This document shows positions 15,673 through 24,590 of a DNA stretch of 40,776 nt, in pieces (position 1 is the stretch's first letter; each line of letters begins with the position of its first letter). The notes beneath the pieces were generated by a model. The model was not told where the DNA came from. It made no database searches and saw only the letters and a program-made list of their open reading frames with translations. Location: the NCBI GenBank assembly GCA_902463725.1, contig CABQGK010000017.1, forward strand, positions 1 to 40,776, in the 5' to 3' direction. The translations under genes were made by a program, and so were the position numbers. This DNA is from an uncultured Sutterella sp. Its GTDB lineage: Bacteria > Pseudomonadota > Gammaproteobacteria > Burkholderiales > Burkholderiaceae_F.

Positions 15673-18600
15673 ATGAAACGCATGCTTTTTAATGCGACCC
15701 ACCCAGAGGAAACCCGAGTGGGTATCGTCGATGGGCAGAAGCTCATCGACATTGATATTGAAACTGCTGGCCGTGAAGCCCGTAAATCCAATATCTACAA
15801 GGGTATCGTCACCCGTATCGAACCAAGTCTCGAAGCCTGCTTCGTTAACTACGGCGAAGAGCGTCACGGCTTTCTCCCCTTTAAGGAAATCTCCCGCGCC
15901 TACTTCAAAGAAGGCGTCGATGTGCGCAACTGCACGATCCGCGAAGCCATTACCGAAGGACAGGAGCTCATTGTTCAGGTTGAAAAAGAAGAACGCGGCA
16001 ACAAAGGCGCGGCGCTCACCACGTTCATCAGCTTGGCGGGACGTTACCTCGTGCTCATGCCCAACAATCCTCGTGGTGGCGGAGTCTCCCGTCGTATCGA
16101 AGGTGAAGAGCGCCAAGAGTTGCGTGAAGCGATGGAAAAGCTCGACCTTCCAAGTGGCATGAGCACCATTGCGCGTACCGCGGGTATTGGGCGCACCACG
16201 GAAGAGTTGCAGTGGGATCTTAACTACCTGCTCAAGCTCTGGAAAGCCATTAGTGAAGCGGCAGAGCCGCAGTACGAACTCGTTCGCGAAGAGCGTGGCC
16301 GTAAGACGACCGTTAGTGTCACCACCCCTGTGCACGAGGGGAAAAACCTCAAACGACTCAATCCCGCACCCTTTCTCATTGTTGAAGAGTCCAACTTGGT
16401 GGTGCGCGCTATTCGCGACTACTTCCAACCAGAAATCGGCGAAATTTTGGTCGATACGGATGAAATTTACGAGCAGGCTCGCCAGTTCATGGCGCACGTC
16501 ATGCCCGACATGGTCAATCGCGTTAAGCGCTACCGTGAAGACATTCCGCTCTTTACGCGTTTTCAGATTGAGCATCAAATCGAAACGGCCTACTCGCGCA
16601 CGGTTCCGCTACCCTCGGGCGGCGCGATCGTCGTTGACCATACCGAAGCGCTTGTTGCCATCGACGTGAACTCAGCGCGTGCGACACGCGGCGCAGATAT
16701 CGAAGAGACGGCCTTTCGCACGAACTGTGAAGCTGCCGATGAAGTCGCCCGCCAAATGCGTCTACGCGACTTGGGCGGTCTGATTGTCATTGACTTCATC
16801 GACATGCTCGACCCGAAGAACCAGCGTGCGGTGGAACAGCGCCTCAAAGATGCGCTGCGCTATGACCGCGCACGCGTTCAGATGGCCAAGATCAGCCGTT
16901 TCGGCTTGATGGAGCTCTCTCGCCAGCGGCTACGTCCTGCGCTCTCCGAAGGTAACCACATTACCTGCCCGCGCTGTAACGGTGTCGGTGTGATTCGCGA
17001 TACGGAAAGCTGCGCGCTGCAGGTGTTGCGTATCCTTCAGGAAGAAGCCATGAAGGAAGGCACGGGTGCGGTTTACGCGCAAGTGCCTGTTGATGTGGCC
17101 ACGTTCCTGCTCAACGAAAAACGCAACGACATTACCAAACTCGAAGCGCGCCATCGTGTGCCCGTCGTGCTCATCCCGAATACGCATCTTGAAACGCCGC
17201 ACTACCACATTGAGCGCATGCGTCAGGATGACGACCGCCTCGAAGAGACCGTTGCAAGCTACAACCGCGTCGAGGAAATCGACACCACCAAGGCTGATGA
17301 TCCCTATGCACAGAAGAGTGCTGAGGATAAGCCCGCACGTCCCAAGCAAGTGCCTGTGATCAAGAATGTGCTCCCGAGCGAACCTGCGCCCGTGCACCAG
17401 AACGCAGATGAGACAAAGGCAACGAGCACCAGCCAGAGCGACGGTGCGCGCCGCGCTCAGCTTGAGCCTGTAAGCGAAAAACCGGGCTTCTTTACCCGTA
17501 TCCTGAAGATGATTTTCGGTAGTGCGGACGCCGCAGGCACCGAGAAGAAGGATGAGGCCGCTGCAGAACCCGTTAAGAGCGCCCGCCGCGAGGCCAAGGA
17601 AGAGACGGCAAAAACGCGTAAACGCCGCCCCACCCGTAGTAAGAGCGCCCGTGGCGAACGAGGCACTCGCACAAGCGCAACCGAAGAGATGAACGTGCGT
17701 CGTCGTGAGCGTCAAGAGAGCGCTCGTAGCGAAGAGCTCGATGCCGTAAGCAGCGCGGCACCTGCCGCCCCGACGGAGAACGCAAGCGCTCCGCAGGAAA
17801 AGCCCAGCCGTCGCTCGCGCCGCCGTAAGAGCGAAGCTTCTCGAAGCGAATCGACTGATGCCAATCAGTCGTCCACGGACACGACCCGTAACGACAAGCC
17901 TCAGTCTGACGAGCAGACAGCAGAAAAGCCCGCACGTGCTGCACGCACGCAACGCGCTAAGCAGGACGAGATGCAAGCGCCTCAGGCGGAAGTTGAGGCG
18001 GATGTCGCCCCAACCGCACTCAGCCAAGAGCTGAGCGAAGAGCTGACGCCTGAAGCGACTACCGAGCAGGCAGTTACCCCGCAGGCAAGTGACGCCACGG
18101 ACGAAGGCGATGAAAAGAACCCGCGCCGCCGCTCGCGCCGTCGTCGCCGTCGTGGTGCTCGCAAAGAGGGGGACAATGCCGCTACCTTGGACTCATCCAA
18201 GGAAAATGCGCCAGACGAGCAGAGCTCGGAGCCTCCCCTCGAAGCCGAGGCTCAAGTCGAAGCCAGTGACAGCGCTTCCGCACCCGAGGTGCAAGCGCCG
18301 CTCGCCAGCAGCAAAACAGAGGTGAATCCCGCAACCGACTTGCCTGCCAAGCCCGAAGCGCCTGCCACCCTTGCGCCGCAAAGCGAGCAACTCTTGCCAG
18401 AGGAAGCGGCCGAGAGTACGCCAGCCACTCACGCGCAGAGCGTGCAAGCAGAGGCGCCCGCACTCGTGCAAATAGAAACGCGTAAGAGCGCCCCGAGCGC
18501 TGAGCCCTCCACAGCCCAGCCCAATGTGGCACAAGCCGCCCTGCGCATCACCAAGCAGCTCGAAACTGCGGAGACGGCCTCGCGTCGTAGCCGCCGTGGT

Positions 18601-19428
18601 CACCGCCAAGAATTGGCGGTGGACATGCCCACGGGAACCAAAAAGGCGATTGTGACGGCGGTTGCCGAAGTGACTAAGTCTGACTTTGCCACCGACGCCA
18701 CCACGGTACTCGCTCGCCATAGCCGCGTGGGCGCTCCCAAAGCTGCCGCGGCTGCGGTGGCGGAGGAAATCCTCAGTGCCAACCAAGCGGTGCAGGCTAC
18801 GGCTGAGACCCGCGAGAGTGGGACAACTAGCGTAGCGCCCGCTCCGAAAGAGGCTACGCCTAGTGCGTCCACCGCAACCGCTGCGGTAAGCGCAGAGCCT
18901 CTCTCAACGCCCGCGGAAAGCGACCAACTCGCAGCAACGCTGAGCGCTAACGAGGTTCAGGAAACGCCAGCTGAGGCCACAGCGGAAGCTAAGGTTGAAA
19001 CGTCGTCAGAGACCTCTGTTGCCGACGCCATCGCCGACGTTATGGCCGAGGTAGCTAGCGAGGAACAAACAGCTTCTGAGCCTCAAGCTACGGTTGTTGC
19101 AGCGCCAGCAACGTCCACCAAGCCCACCTTTAGCGGACTTGCGATTGCCGAAGGGCTTGAGGAAAACCTGCGCCGTGCGGGTTTGACTCAGGTTCATACC
19201 ACGGCAACGGCTGAGCCTTACTCCTATCAGTCTGTACGCTATAGCGGTCGCCCCATCGCAGCGCAAAGCGTCGAGCAGAGCGAAGGAGAACTCGTGCAGG
19301 TTCATACCCGCACCGAGTTGGTTAAGCCCTATACCTATGAGGCCGTCAAACAGCCTGGGCGTGCTTACGTTGCGCCTGCCGCAGTGCTTGATGAGCCGCT
19401 CATTCAGGTCCATACTCGCAAGGACTAA
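15673..19428 (+). CDS. rne: ribonuclease E
   Basis: RNase E is the main mRNA-decay endonuclease and degradosome scaffold. The 1251-residue product has the S1 domain (about 36-120), 5'-sensor and RNase H-like regions, and a DNase I-like domain with catalytic Asp331 (VAIDVNSARATRG) and an Asp in LIVIDFIDM (374/377). The Zn-link CPRC is at 432-435. About 30 residues (200-229, YELVREERGRKTTVSVTTPV onward) are inserted before PAPFLIVEESN compared with my memory of E. coli. Residues from about 540 on are disordered, with Arg-rich RNA-binding patches (RRSRRRKS, RRRSRRRRRRGARK, SRRSRRGHRQ). The end carries three copies of a QVHT motif, the last at the C-terminus. The start has TGGAG 10 bases upstream. 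Confidence 0.97.
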   Translation: MKRMLFNATHPEETRVGIVDGQKLIDIDIETAGREARKSNIYKGIVTRIEPSLEACFVNYGEERHGFLPFKEISRAYFKEGVDVRNCTIREAITEGQELIVQVEKEERGNKGAALTTFISLAGRYLVLMPNNPRGGGVSRRIEGEERQELREAMEKLDLPSGMSTIARTAGIGRTTEELQWDLNYLLKLWKAISEAAEPQYELVREERGRKTTVSVTTPVHEGKNLKRLNPAPFLIVEESNLVVRAIRDYFQPEIGEILVDTDEIYEQARQFMAHVMPDMVNRVKRYREDIPLFTRFQIEHQIETAYSRTVPLPSGGAIVVDHTEALVAIDVNSARATRGADIEETAFRTNCEAADEVARQMRLRDLGGLIVIDFIDMLDPKNQRAVEQRLKDALRYDRARVQMAKISRFGLMELSRQRLRPALSEGNHITCPRCNGVGVIRDTESCALQVLRILQEEAMKEGTGAVYAQVPVDVATFLLNEKRNDITKLEARHRVPVVLIPNTHLETPHYHIERMRQDDDRLEETVASYNRVEEIDTTKADDPYAQKSAEDKPARPKQVPVIKNVLPSEPAPVHQNADETKATSTSQSDGARRAQLEPVSEKPGFFTRILKMIFGSADAAGTEKKDEAAAEPVKSARREAKEETAKTRKRRPTRSKSARGERGTRTSATEEMNVRRRERQESARSEELDAVSSAAPAAPTENASAPQEKPSRRSRRRKSEASRSESTDANQSSTDTTRNDKPQSDEQTAEKPARAARTQRAKQDEMQAPQAEVEADVAPTALSQELSEELTPEATTEQAVTPQASDATDEGDEKNPRRRSRRRRRRGARKEGDNAATLDSSKENAPDEQSSEPPLEAEAQVEASDSASAPEVQAPLASSKTEVNPATDLPAKPEAPATLAPQSEQLLPEEAAESTPATHAQSVQAEAPALVQIETRKSAPSAEPSTAQPNVAQAALRITKQLETAETASRRSRRGHRQELAVDMPTGTKKAIVTAVAEVTKSDFATDATTVLARHSRVGAPKAAAAAVAEEILSANQAVQATAETRESGTTSVAPAPKEATPSASTATAAVSAEPLSTPAESDQLAATLSANEVQETPAEATAEAKVETSSETSVADAIADVMAEVASEEQTASEPQATVVAAPATSTKPTFSGLAIAEGLEENLRRAGLTQVHTTATAEPYSYQSVRYSGRPIAAQSVEQSEGELVQVHTRTELVKPYTYEAVKQPGRAYVAPAAVLDEPLIQVHTRKD

Positions 19429-19446
19429 TGCGTAGGTCATGACGAG

Positions 19447-19486
19447 AAAAGAGGCTGGTTTTCCATGAAGGAATCCGGCCTCTTTC
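19447..19486 (+). terminator. terminator of rne
   Basis: AAAGAGGCTGG (19448-19458) pairs with CCGGCCTCTTT (19475-19485), 11 bp with one G-T pair, just after the rne stop and before gluQ. The trailing T-run is only three bases, so read-through into gluQ may occur. Confidence 0.7.
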
Positions 19487-19501
19487 ACTATGAGGAACAC
19501 C

Positions 19502-20392
19502 ATGAGCACATCTTGCTATCGAGGTCGCTTTGCGCCCTCCCCTACTGGCGCGCTCCATGCAGGCAGTCTCGTTGCTGCTATGGCTAGCTACTGTGATGCA
19601 CGCGCGCATAATGGGGCCTGGCTCGTACGCATTGAAGACATTGATCCGCCACGCGATCTCCCTTGGGCGGCGTCACATATTCTGAAAACGCTCAACGCTT
19701 TAGGGCTAGAGAGCGATGAGCCCGTGCTCTACCAACACGATCGCCATGACGCCTACCGCGCAGCGCTCGAGTCGCTTCGCTCCCAAGGGCTTGCCTATGG
19801 CTGTGCTTGCTCTCGACGCGAAGTGGCGGACGCCGCCCGCGCCCGTGGCTTACCTGAGAATGTCTACCCTGGCACTTGTCGCCACGGCACAGGCTCGCGT
19901 CAAGCACGTGCCATACGCTTTCTCACCCATCATGACCCCATCACGTGGGTCGATCGGCACTATGGCACACAAACTCAAGACGTCGAGGCAGTTGTGGGAG
20001 ACTTTGTTCTACTACGTGCCGACGGACTTTGGGCGTACCAGCTCGCGGTTGTGGTCGATGATGCCTACCAAGGCATCACCGATATCGTGCGTGGGGCCGA
20101 TCTGCTTGACAACACCGCTCGACAGATTGCGCTCATGCGCGCGCTCAACCTTCCTATTCCGCGCTACCTACATTTACCGCTTGTACTCAACCAAGACGGC
20201 CAAAAGCTCAGCAAACAGGCTGGCGCCACACCACTCAATGCCGATAACCTTCTCGCAGAGCTTGAACGCGCAGCACAGCACCTTGGGCTCGGCCGTTTGG
20301 GAGCCGACAATATTCGCGCTTTCTGGCCCCTCGCCATCAACCGATGGAAAGAGTTGCTTGAAATGCAACAAGATGTGATTTCTGCACATTAA
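19502..20392 (+). CDS. gluQ: glutamyl-Q tRNA(Asp) synthetase
   Basis: GluQ is a truncated glutamyl-tRNA synthetase paralogue that attaches glutamate to queuosine-34 of tRNA(Asp). The 296-residue protein lacks an anticodon-binding domain, has GRFAPSPTGALHAGSL (HIGH-like site), a zinc site with Cys101, Cys103 and Cys126 in CACS and PGTCRHG, and KLSKQ as its KMSKS loop. AGGA 5 bases upstream supports the ATG at 19502 over one at 19490. It follows rne after the terminator. Confidence 0.93.
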   Translation: MSTSCYRGRFAPSPTGALHAGSLVAAMASYCDARAHNGAWLVRIEDIDPPRDLPWAASHILKTLNALGLESDEPVLYQHDRHDAYRAALESLRSQGLAYGCACSRREVADAARARGLPENVYPGTCRHGTGSRQARAIRFLTHHDPITWVDRHYGTQTQDVEAVVGDFVLLRADGLWAYQLAVVVDDAYQGITDIVRGADLLDNTARQIALMRALNLPIPRYLHLPLVLNQDGQKLSKQAGATPLNADNLLAELERAAQHLGLGRLGADNIRAFWPLAINRWKELLEMQQDVISAH

Positions 20393-20403
20393 GTATCATT
20401 TTC

Positions 20404-20446
20404 ATTCGTATGAATCTTTATACTCTCACTAACCAAATATTTTTGG
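20404..20446 (+). promoter_or_regulatory. rclA promoter region with two inverted repeats
   Basis: TATACT (20419-20424) is a good -10 with no good -35, as in activated promoters. An ATTC-GTAT-GAAT dyad (20404-20415) lies in the spacer and a CCAAA-TATT-TTTGG dyad (20433-20446) lies just downstream. They may be regulator sites. In E. coli rclA is controlled by RclR; no such regulator is in the window. Confidence 0.4.
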
Positions 20447-20527
20447 ATGCTCGGCGTTGGGCGCGATGTACACAAAGCTCATCAGTGCTTTACGTCTACG
20501 GCATCCCACGAACTGGAGTTGAGAGTT

Positions 20528-21871
20528 ATGGAACACGTTGATACCCTCGTCATTGGTTTTGGCAAAGCGGGCAAGACCCTTGCTGGGGCACTCGCCAAGC
20601 GCGGTCAAAAGGTCGCACTCGTTGAGCGCTCGCCGCAGATGTACGGCGGCACCTGCATCAACATTGCCTGTATTCCGACAAAGGCGCTCGAATTTAAGAG
20701 CCGCCACCCGCATGCTACGGGTAAGACCGAGAGTGACTACGCGGCAGCCATTGCGGCCAAGCGTGAACTCACCACGATGTTGCGCGGCAAAAACTACGCC
20801 AAAATCGCGGGCACTGGAGCTGAAATCATTGATGGGACGGCGGCTTTTCTCTCGCCCGACGTGGTGCGAGTGACGTGCGCTGACGGCATCATCCGTGACA
20901 TCACGGCTGAACGTATCGTGATTAACACTGGGGCAACGAGTCGCGTGGGCAAGATTGCGGGGCTTGAGCAGAGTAAGAGACTCTACACGTCAAGTTCGAT
21001 CATGGAACTCGACACGCTCCCTAAGGAACTTGTCATCGTGGGCGCAAGCTACATTGCACTGGAATTTGCAAGCATCTATGCAAACTTCGGTGCTCATGTC
21101 ACCGTGCTGCAACGCGGTACGACCTTCTTACCCAAGGCCGATCAGGAAATTGCTGCCCAGATCAAAGCGGATTTTGCCGCCCGTGGTATCCGCGTGCTTG
21201 AGCAAGCACAAATCCGCTCGGGCCATGAGGATGCAGAGGGACTCACCCTCACGCTAGACGTTGCAGGACAGACCGAGCAACTCAAGGCAGATGCCGTGCT
21301 CTTTGCCATTGGTCGTCGTCCCAATACTGACGAACTCAACCTTGCTCAAGCTGGGGTCGAACTCGACGAACAGGGCGCCATTAAAGTAACAAACCGCTTG
21401 CAGAGCACCAATCCCAAAGTTTGGGCCGCTGGCGACGTCAAGGGAGGCGAGCAGTTTACCTACATTAGCCTAGATGACTTCCGTATTCTGCTCTCACAGT
21501 TTGTCGGCGACGGCACACGCACGACCGATAATCGTGGACTCATTCCTCACACGGTGTTTATCGATCCGCCCTATGCCAGCATTGGCATGACAGAAGAAGC
21601 TGCCCGAGCCGAGGGGCTTGCTATTCGAGTGAGCCATCTGCCCGTGGCAGGCGTACCGAAGGCGCATATTCTTGAAACGCCGCGCGGACTCCTCAAGCTC
21701 ATCCTTGAAGAGGAAAGCGAACGTATCTTGGGTGCTCACTTCTACAGCCCCGAAGCGCACGAAATCATCCATATCGTCGAGGTCGCGATGGTGGCTGGGC
21801 TCTCCTTCAAGGTGTTGCGCAACATGATCTTCGCGCACCCCACGATGGCCGAAGCACTCAACGATCTCTAA
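20528..21871 (+). CDS. rclA: RclA-type pyridine nucleotide-disulfide oxidoreductase
   Basis: RclA is a flavin-dependent reductase protecting against hypochlorous acid, reported to reduce Cu(II). The 447-residue protein closely follows E. coli RclA as I recall it: N-terminal VIGFGKAGKTLA (FAD), redox pair Cys43/Cys48 in YGGTCINIACIPTK, NAD(P) site IVGASYIALEFASIYANFG, AAGDVKGGEQFTYISLDDFRI, and an IFAHPTMAEALNDL C-terminus. The ATG at 20528 has GGAG 9 bases upstream; an in-frame ATG at 20447 would add 27 unrelated residues. It appears monocistronic, with its own promoter and a strong terminator. Such a gene suits a gut bacterium facing host oxidants. Confidence 0.88.
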   Translation: MEHVDTLVIGFGKAGKTLAGALAKRGQKVALVERSPQMYGGTCINIACIPTKALEFKSRHPHATGKTESDYAAAIAAKRELTTMLRGKNYAKIAGTGAEIIDGTAAFLSPDVVRVTCADGIIRDITAERIVINTGATSRVGKIAGLEQSKRLYTSSSIMELDTLPKELVIVGASYIALEFASIYANFGAHVTVLQRGTTFLPKADQEIAAQIKADFAARGIRVLEQAQIRSGHEDAEGLTLTLDVAGQTEQLKADAVLFAIGRRPNTDELNLAQAGVELDEQGAIKVTNRLQSTNPKVWAAGDVKGGEQFTYISLDDFRILLSQFVGDGTRTTDNRGLIPHTVFIDPPYASIGMTEEAARAEGLAIRVSHLPVAGVPKAHILETPRGLLKLILEEESERILGAHFYSPEAHEIIHIVEVAMVAGLSFKVLRNMIFAHPTMAEALNDL

Positions 21872-21909
21872 AGAGCGCGTAACGCGCCCTGAGCGTGGTT
21901 CTCTAAACA

Positions 21910-21946
21910 ACACTGCCGGCGTTTATCGAACAAACGCCGGCAGTGT
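21910..21946. terminator. bidirectional terminator between rclA and slyD-like gene
   Basis: A perfect 15-bp inverted repeat (ACACTGCCGGCGTTT at 21910-21924, its complement at 21932-21946) with a 7-base loop lies between two converging genes. T-rich sequence follows on both strands but is short. Confidence 0.8.
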
Positions 21947-21969
21947 CATTTCGAAAGTGCGAGGCGCGC

Positions 21970-22593
21970 TTAGCGGATGATGCGCGGCGGCTTGCCCGCC
22001 ATCCGCCCCATCGGCGTATCGTCTAGCGCATGCTGATGTTCGTGAAGCGCCGCCTCATAGTCATCCTCGTCCTCAAAATCTTCGTCGACTAGTTTGTCGG
22101 CAAAGCTCAAGAAACTCGGCACCACTGCCCCATCCTGCGCCAAGGCCTCTGCGTCATCGACCTCCTCGACCTTGAGCACGCGAATTTCGAACTGCAACGC
22201 AATACCCGCAAGCGGATGGTTTGCTTCGAGCACCGCCATCCCTTCCGCAACGTCCGTCACACGCCAAAGGCGCCCATCAGGCGTCTCGCCAGGAATACCT
22301 TCAAACGTAAGTCCCGGCACAATGAGCTCGGGCTCACCGAGCTGTGTGAGAGGCAACATACGGATTGCTTCATCATCGTACTCACCAAAAGCCTCTTCAG
22401 GCTCGAGTTTAATAAAGAACCCCTCTCCCTCAAAGCGTCCTGTCAGAGCGGCCTCAAGTTTGGGAAGAATGTCGCCATGACCATGCAGGTACGTGAGCCC
22501 CTCGGGCCCCGTTTCCTCCAAAATCTTTCCACTCATATCGGCCATGCGTACAGATAGTGTGACTAAGCGATCATTTTCTACAGAAAGAGACAT
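21970..22593 (-). CDS. SlyD-like FKBP-type peptidyl-prolyl isomerase
   Basis: The 207-residue protein has a split FKBP domain with GLTYLHGHGDILPKLEAAL and LEPEEAFGEYDDEAI, with the insert-in-flap chaperone domain between, as in SlyD. SlyD assists folding and, in enterobacteria, nickel delivery through a His/Cys tail. Here the tail is acidic (EDFEDEDDYEAA) and then basic, with only a few His and no Cys, so nickel storage is unlikely. The ATG at 22593 has GGAGG 5 bases upstream. Its start overlaps the end of the DUF805 gene by 23 bases, so translation is probably coupled. Confidence 0.88.
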   Translation of the reverse strand: MSLSVENDRLVTLSVRMADMSGKILEETGPEGLTYLHGHGDILPKLEAALTGRFEGEGFFIKLEPEEAFGEYDDEAIRMLPLTQLGEPELIVPGLTFEGIPGETPDGRLWRVTDVAEGMAVLEANHPLAGIALQFEIRVLKVEEVDDAEALAQDGAVVPSFLSFADKLVDEDFEDEDDYEAALHEHQHALDDTPMGRMAGKPPRIIR

Positions 22594-22996
22594 TTGTACC
22601 TCCATCAGCATCAGACGCTCTGGCAAAGCACACGGCACGTTCAGTGCTTGGCACAACAAGCGCTAGGGGAATCAATACTAGCCAAGTTTCTGGCAAACAG
22701 AGCAGCAACGCTGCGGCGCCATTGCAGCCCATATCGTGCAGACGCCGAGCCGTTGCGGCCATCGTAAAAAAAAGGAGCAGATTGGTCAAAAGGGGAACTG
22801 GATAGCGTGCGAGCCACAGGATGGCCGCATCACTCACCAAGCTCTCGCAGTCGGCCAAAGCCATCGAGCCACTCCAAAGAGCTGCATAAAGCAGCGCAGC
22901 CGCAAAGAGGGATCGCGCATAGGCGCTCCGCCCCACACGCCGCTGAGGGTTATAGAGCGCTGCAAGCCACTGACCGGCAACTTGTAGTCGACTCAC
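22571..22996 (-). CDS. DUF805 family inner-membrane protein
   Basis: The 141-residue product has three or four hydrophobic segments and the DUF805 hallmarks: an N-terminal NPQRRVGRSAYARSL (aromatic-G-R motif) and ARRLHDMGCNGAAALLL. The function of this family (YhaH/YhaI-like) is unknown. I start it at the GTG at 22996, which has AGGAGG 5 bases upstream; a TTG at 23041 extends the frame without support. It follows the bamC terminator and overlaps the slyD-like gene. Confidence 0.72.
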   Translation of the reverse strand: MSRLQVAGQWLAALYNPQRRVGRSAYARSLFAAALLYAALWSGSMALADCESLVSDAAILWLARYPVPLLTNLLLFFTMAATARRLHDMGCNGAAALLLCLPETWLVLIPLALVVPSTERAVCFARASDADGGTNVSFCRK

Positions 22997-23039
22997 AGCT
23001 CCCTCCTGCGTTAAGGCCCGCCTCCAAAGGCGGTCAAGC

Positions 23040-23088
23040 AAAAAAGCGAAGCTCCGAGCCCAACATCTGTTGTGTTGGGATCGGAGCT
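23040..23088 (-). terminator. Rho-independent terminator of bamC
   Basis: A long stem, AGCTCCG (23050-23056) with CGGAGCT (23082-23088) and CCCAACA (23059-23065) with TGTTGGG (23073-23079), is followed on the minus strand by six T (23040-23045) after a four-base gap. It lies just after the bamC stop. Confidence 0.85.
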
Positions 23089-23132
23089 CTTGGATTATGT
23101 TACTGGCTTACAACGCTAAGATCCCATCAGCC

Positions 23133-24296
23133 TTAGCGGAGCTGTTCGGCCAACAGCGTGAGGATCGTCGGTGCTACACCCGTCGGATCCGCACCGCCAT
23201 CCGCGCCCTGCACCGTCAAGCGGCTCTTGGCAGCATTATCATCGAGGTGCAAACGGTATTGCGGCGCTTCCACAGCGGCATCCGAATTAAACATCTTCGT
23301 GAAGATACCGCGCTCGGACTTCTTCTTTTGTTCGTACTTCGGATCCAAGTAACGCACCAAGTAGTAGCCCGAAGAGCGATCGCGGTCAATCACCTCAAAG
23401 CCCATGCGGTCAATCACCAAGCCTAGCGTACGCCATGCGCGGTCAAACGGTTCGTTGATATCAACGGCCGTTAAGTTGCCCTGCGCGTCTTTAATAGGCG
23501 TGCTAAGTGCCACGGCGGGCGTGACATCTTGCGTCGGCACATCGGCAGCTTTCTTTACGCTCTTCTGATCGGGATTGATTTCATTTTCAATATGCAGAGC
23601 CAAGCGCTGGAGCATTTCTGCCTCGAGCACAGGATCTGTAGGACCAGGTTGCCAACGGGAGGACTCTTTGTCGTGACCCGTCAGCACTTCCACCATTGAA
23701 CGGTGGGTAATAAAGACATCGGTCGTCCCGTCGCCGTTACGTTCGAGGCGAGCACGGTACTGATCACGTTCACCGGTGGAGTACGCAAAGTCGATCACTT
23801 TACCGAGCGTGGCACGAATAATGTCCTGCGGTAGTTTTGCCTTGTTTTCTGCCCAACCCGTCTCCATGTAACCCGTCTTAGCATCTTGCGAGGCAAGCGA
23901 CAGGCCGACACTACCCCAGAAGTCCTGCACTAGAGGCCAGAGCTGCTGAGCATCCATGCTAACGCGCAACCAACGAGTATTGCCGTCACGCATCAACTTA
24001 GCCACCGTAGTTTTCTGCACGATATTATCCGCGCGCTGCTCGGGCGTCGCATTGGCCTGCGCACGCTGCGCTTCCGCGTTAGCACTGACGGCCCCGCGTC
24101 GAGCCGGAATATCAAAGCGATCGTTCTGCGGAATCGGCGCCAGATCTGGCGGAACTTCCAAATTGGTTCGAGACTGTGCCGCGTTGTACTGAACCTTGTC
24201 GTCGGTGAAATTGATGCCGAGGGCAGAGCAGCCGCCGAGAGCCAGCAGAGCCGGAGCCAACGCCACGCACAAGAATCGTTTGTTCATAGTAGACAT
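23133..24296 (-). CDS. bamC: outer-membrane assembly lipoprotein BamC
   Basis: BamC is a lipoprotein of the BAM complex that inserts beta-barrel proteins. The 387-residue protein has a lipoprotein signal with lipobox LGGC (Cys23), then the disordered BamD-binding segment (KVQYNAAQSRTNLEVPPDL), and two helix-grip domains (about 100-235 and 265-387). It is longer than the E. coli protein (344 residues). The large autotransporter in this window would depend on this machinery. The ATG at 24296 directly follows an in-frame TAA; a second ATG 9 bases in is equally possible. No good ribosome site precedes either. Confidence 0.92.
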   Translation of the reverse strand: MSTMNKRFLCVALAPALLALGGCSALGINFTDDKVQYNAAQSRTNLEVPPDLAPIPQNDRFDIPARRGAVSANAEAQRAQANATPEQRADNIVQKTTVAKLMRDGNTRWLRVSMDAQQLWPLVQDFWGSVGLSLASQDAKTGYMETGWAENKAKLPQDIIRATLGKVIDFAYSTGERDQYRARLERNGDGTTDVFITHRSMVEVLTGHDKESSRWQPGPTDPVLEAEMLQRLALHIENEINPDQKSVKKAADVPTQDVTPAVALSTPIKDAQGNLTAVDINEPFDRAWRTLGLVIDRMGFEVIDRDRSSGYYLVRYLDPKYEQKKKSERGIFTKMFNSDAAVEAPQYRLHLDDNAAKSRLTVQGADGGADPTGVAPTILTLLAEQLR

Positions 24297-24322
24297 TTAT
24301 GGCGCGCCCTCAGTACGGAAGT

Positions 24323-24336
24323 CTTGCGTACGCAAG
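24323..24336. repeat. 14-bp perfect palindrome in the bamC leader
   Basis: CTTGCGTACGCAAG lies 27 bases before the bamC start, between an AAGGAG (minus strand, 24346-24351) and the gene. It could fold in the mRNA or bind a regulator; the sequence alone does not say which. Confidence 0.4.
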
Positions 24337-24516
24337 CAGCGCCATCTCCTTATTGGTTATGGAATTTGTCGGAGTGAGCCAGTCTGACCAGCATCACCTT
24401 TCGCAGCAGTCGTCAGTGACGTCTGTCATAGGCCTGTTATTGAGCCGAAAAATCACTGCCAGCCTAGGCATAGCCGAGGGCTGAGACAGGGAGCGCACAG
24501 GCTTGAAAACCTTTTG

Positions 24517-24546
24517 ATTCTAGCAAAAATCATCTTGCACGCACAA
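24517..24546 (-). promoter_or_regulatory. bamC promoter
   Basis: On the minus strand TTGTGC (24541-24546) and TAGAAT (24517-24522) are 18 bases apart, and TG one base before the -10 makes it an extended -10. Transcription would start near 24510, giving a leader of about 215 bases. Confidence 0.6.
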
Positions 24547-24590
24547 AACGGCCACTCAAAAATGCAACCACCTTTAACACACACGGATGG

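Noticed and set aside
15622..16578. 318-codon minus-strand open frame opposite the start of rne
   Set aside because: Mirror of highly biased rne codons; Phe/Asp/His-rich with no domain.
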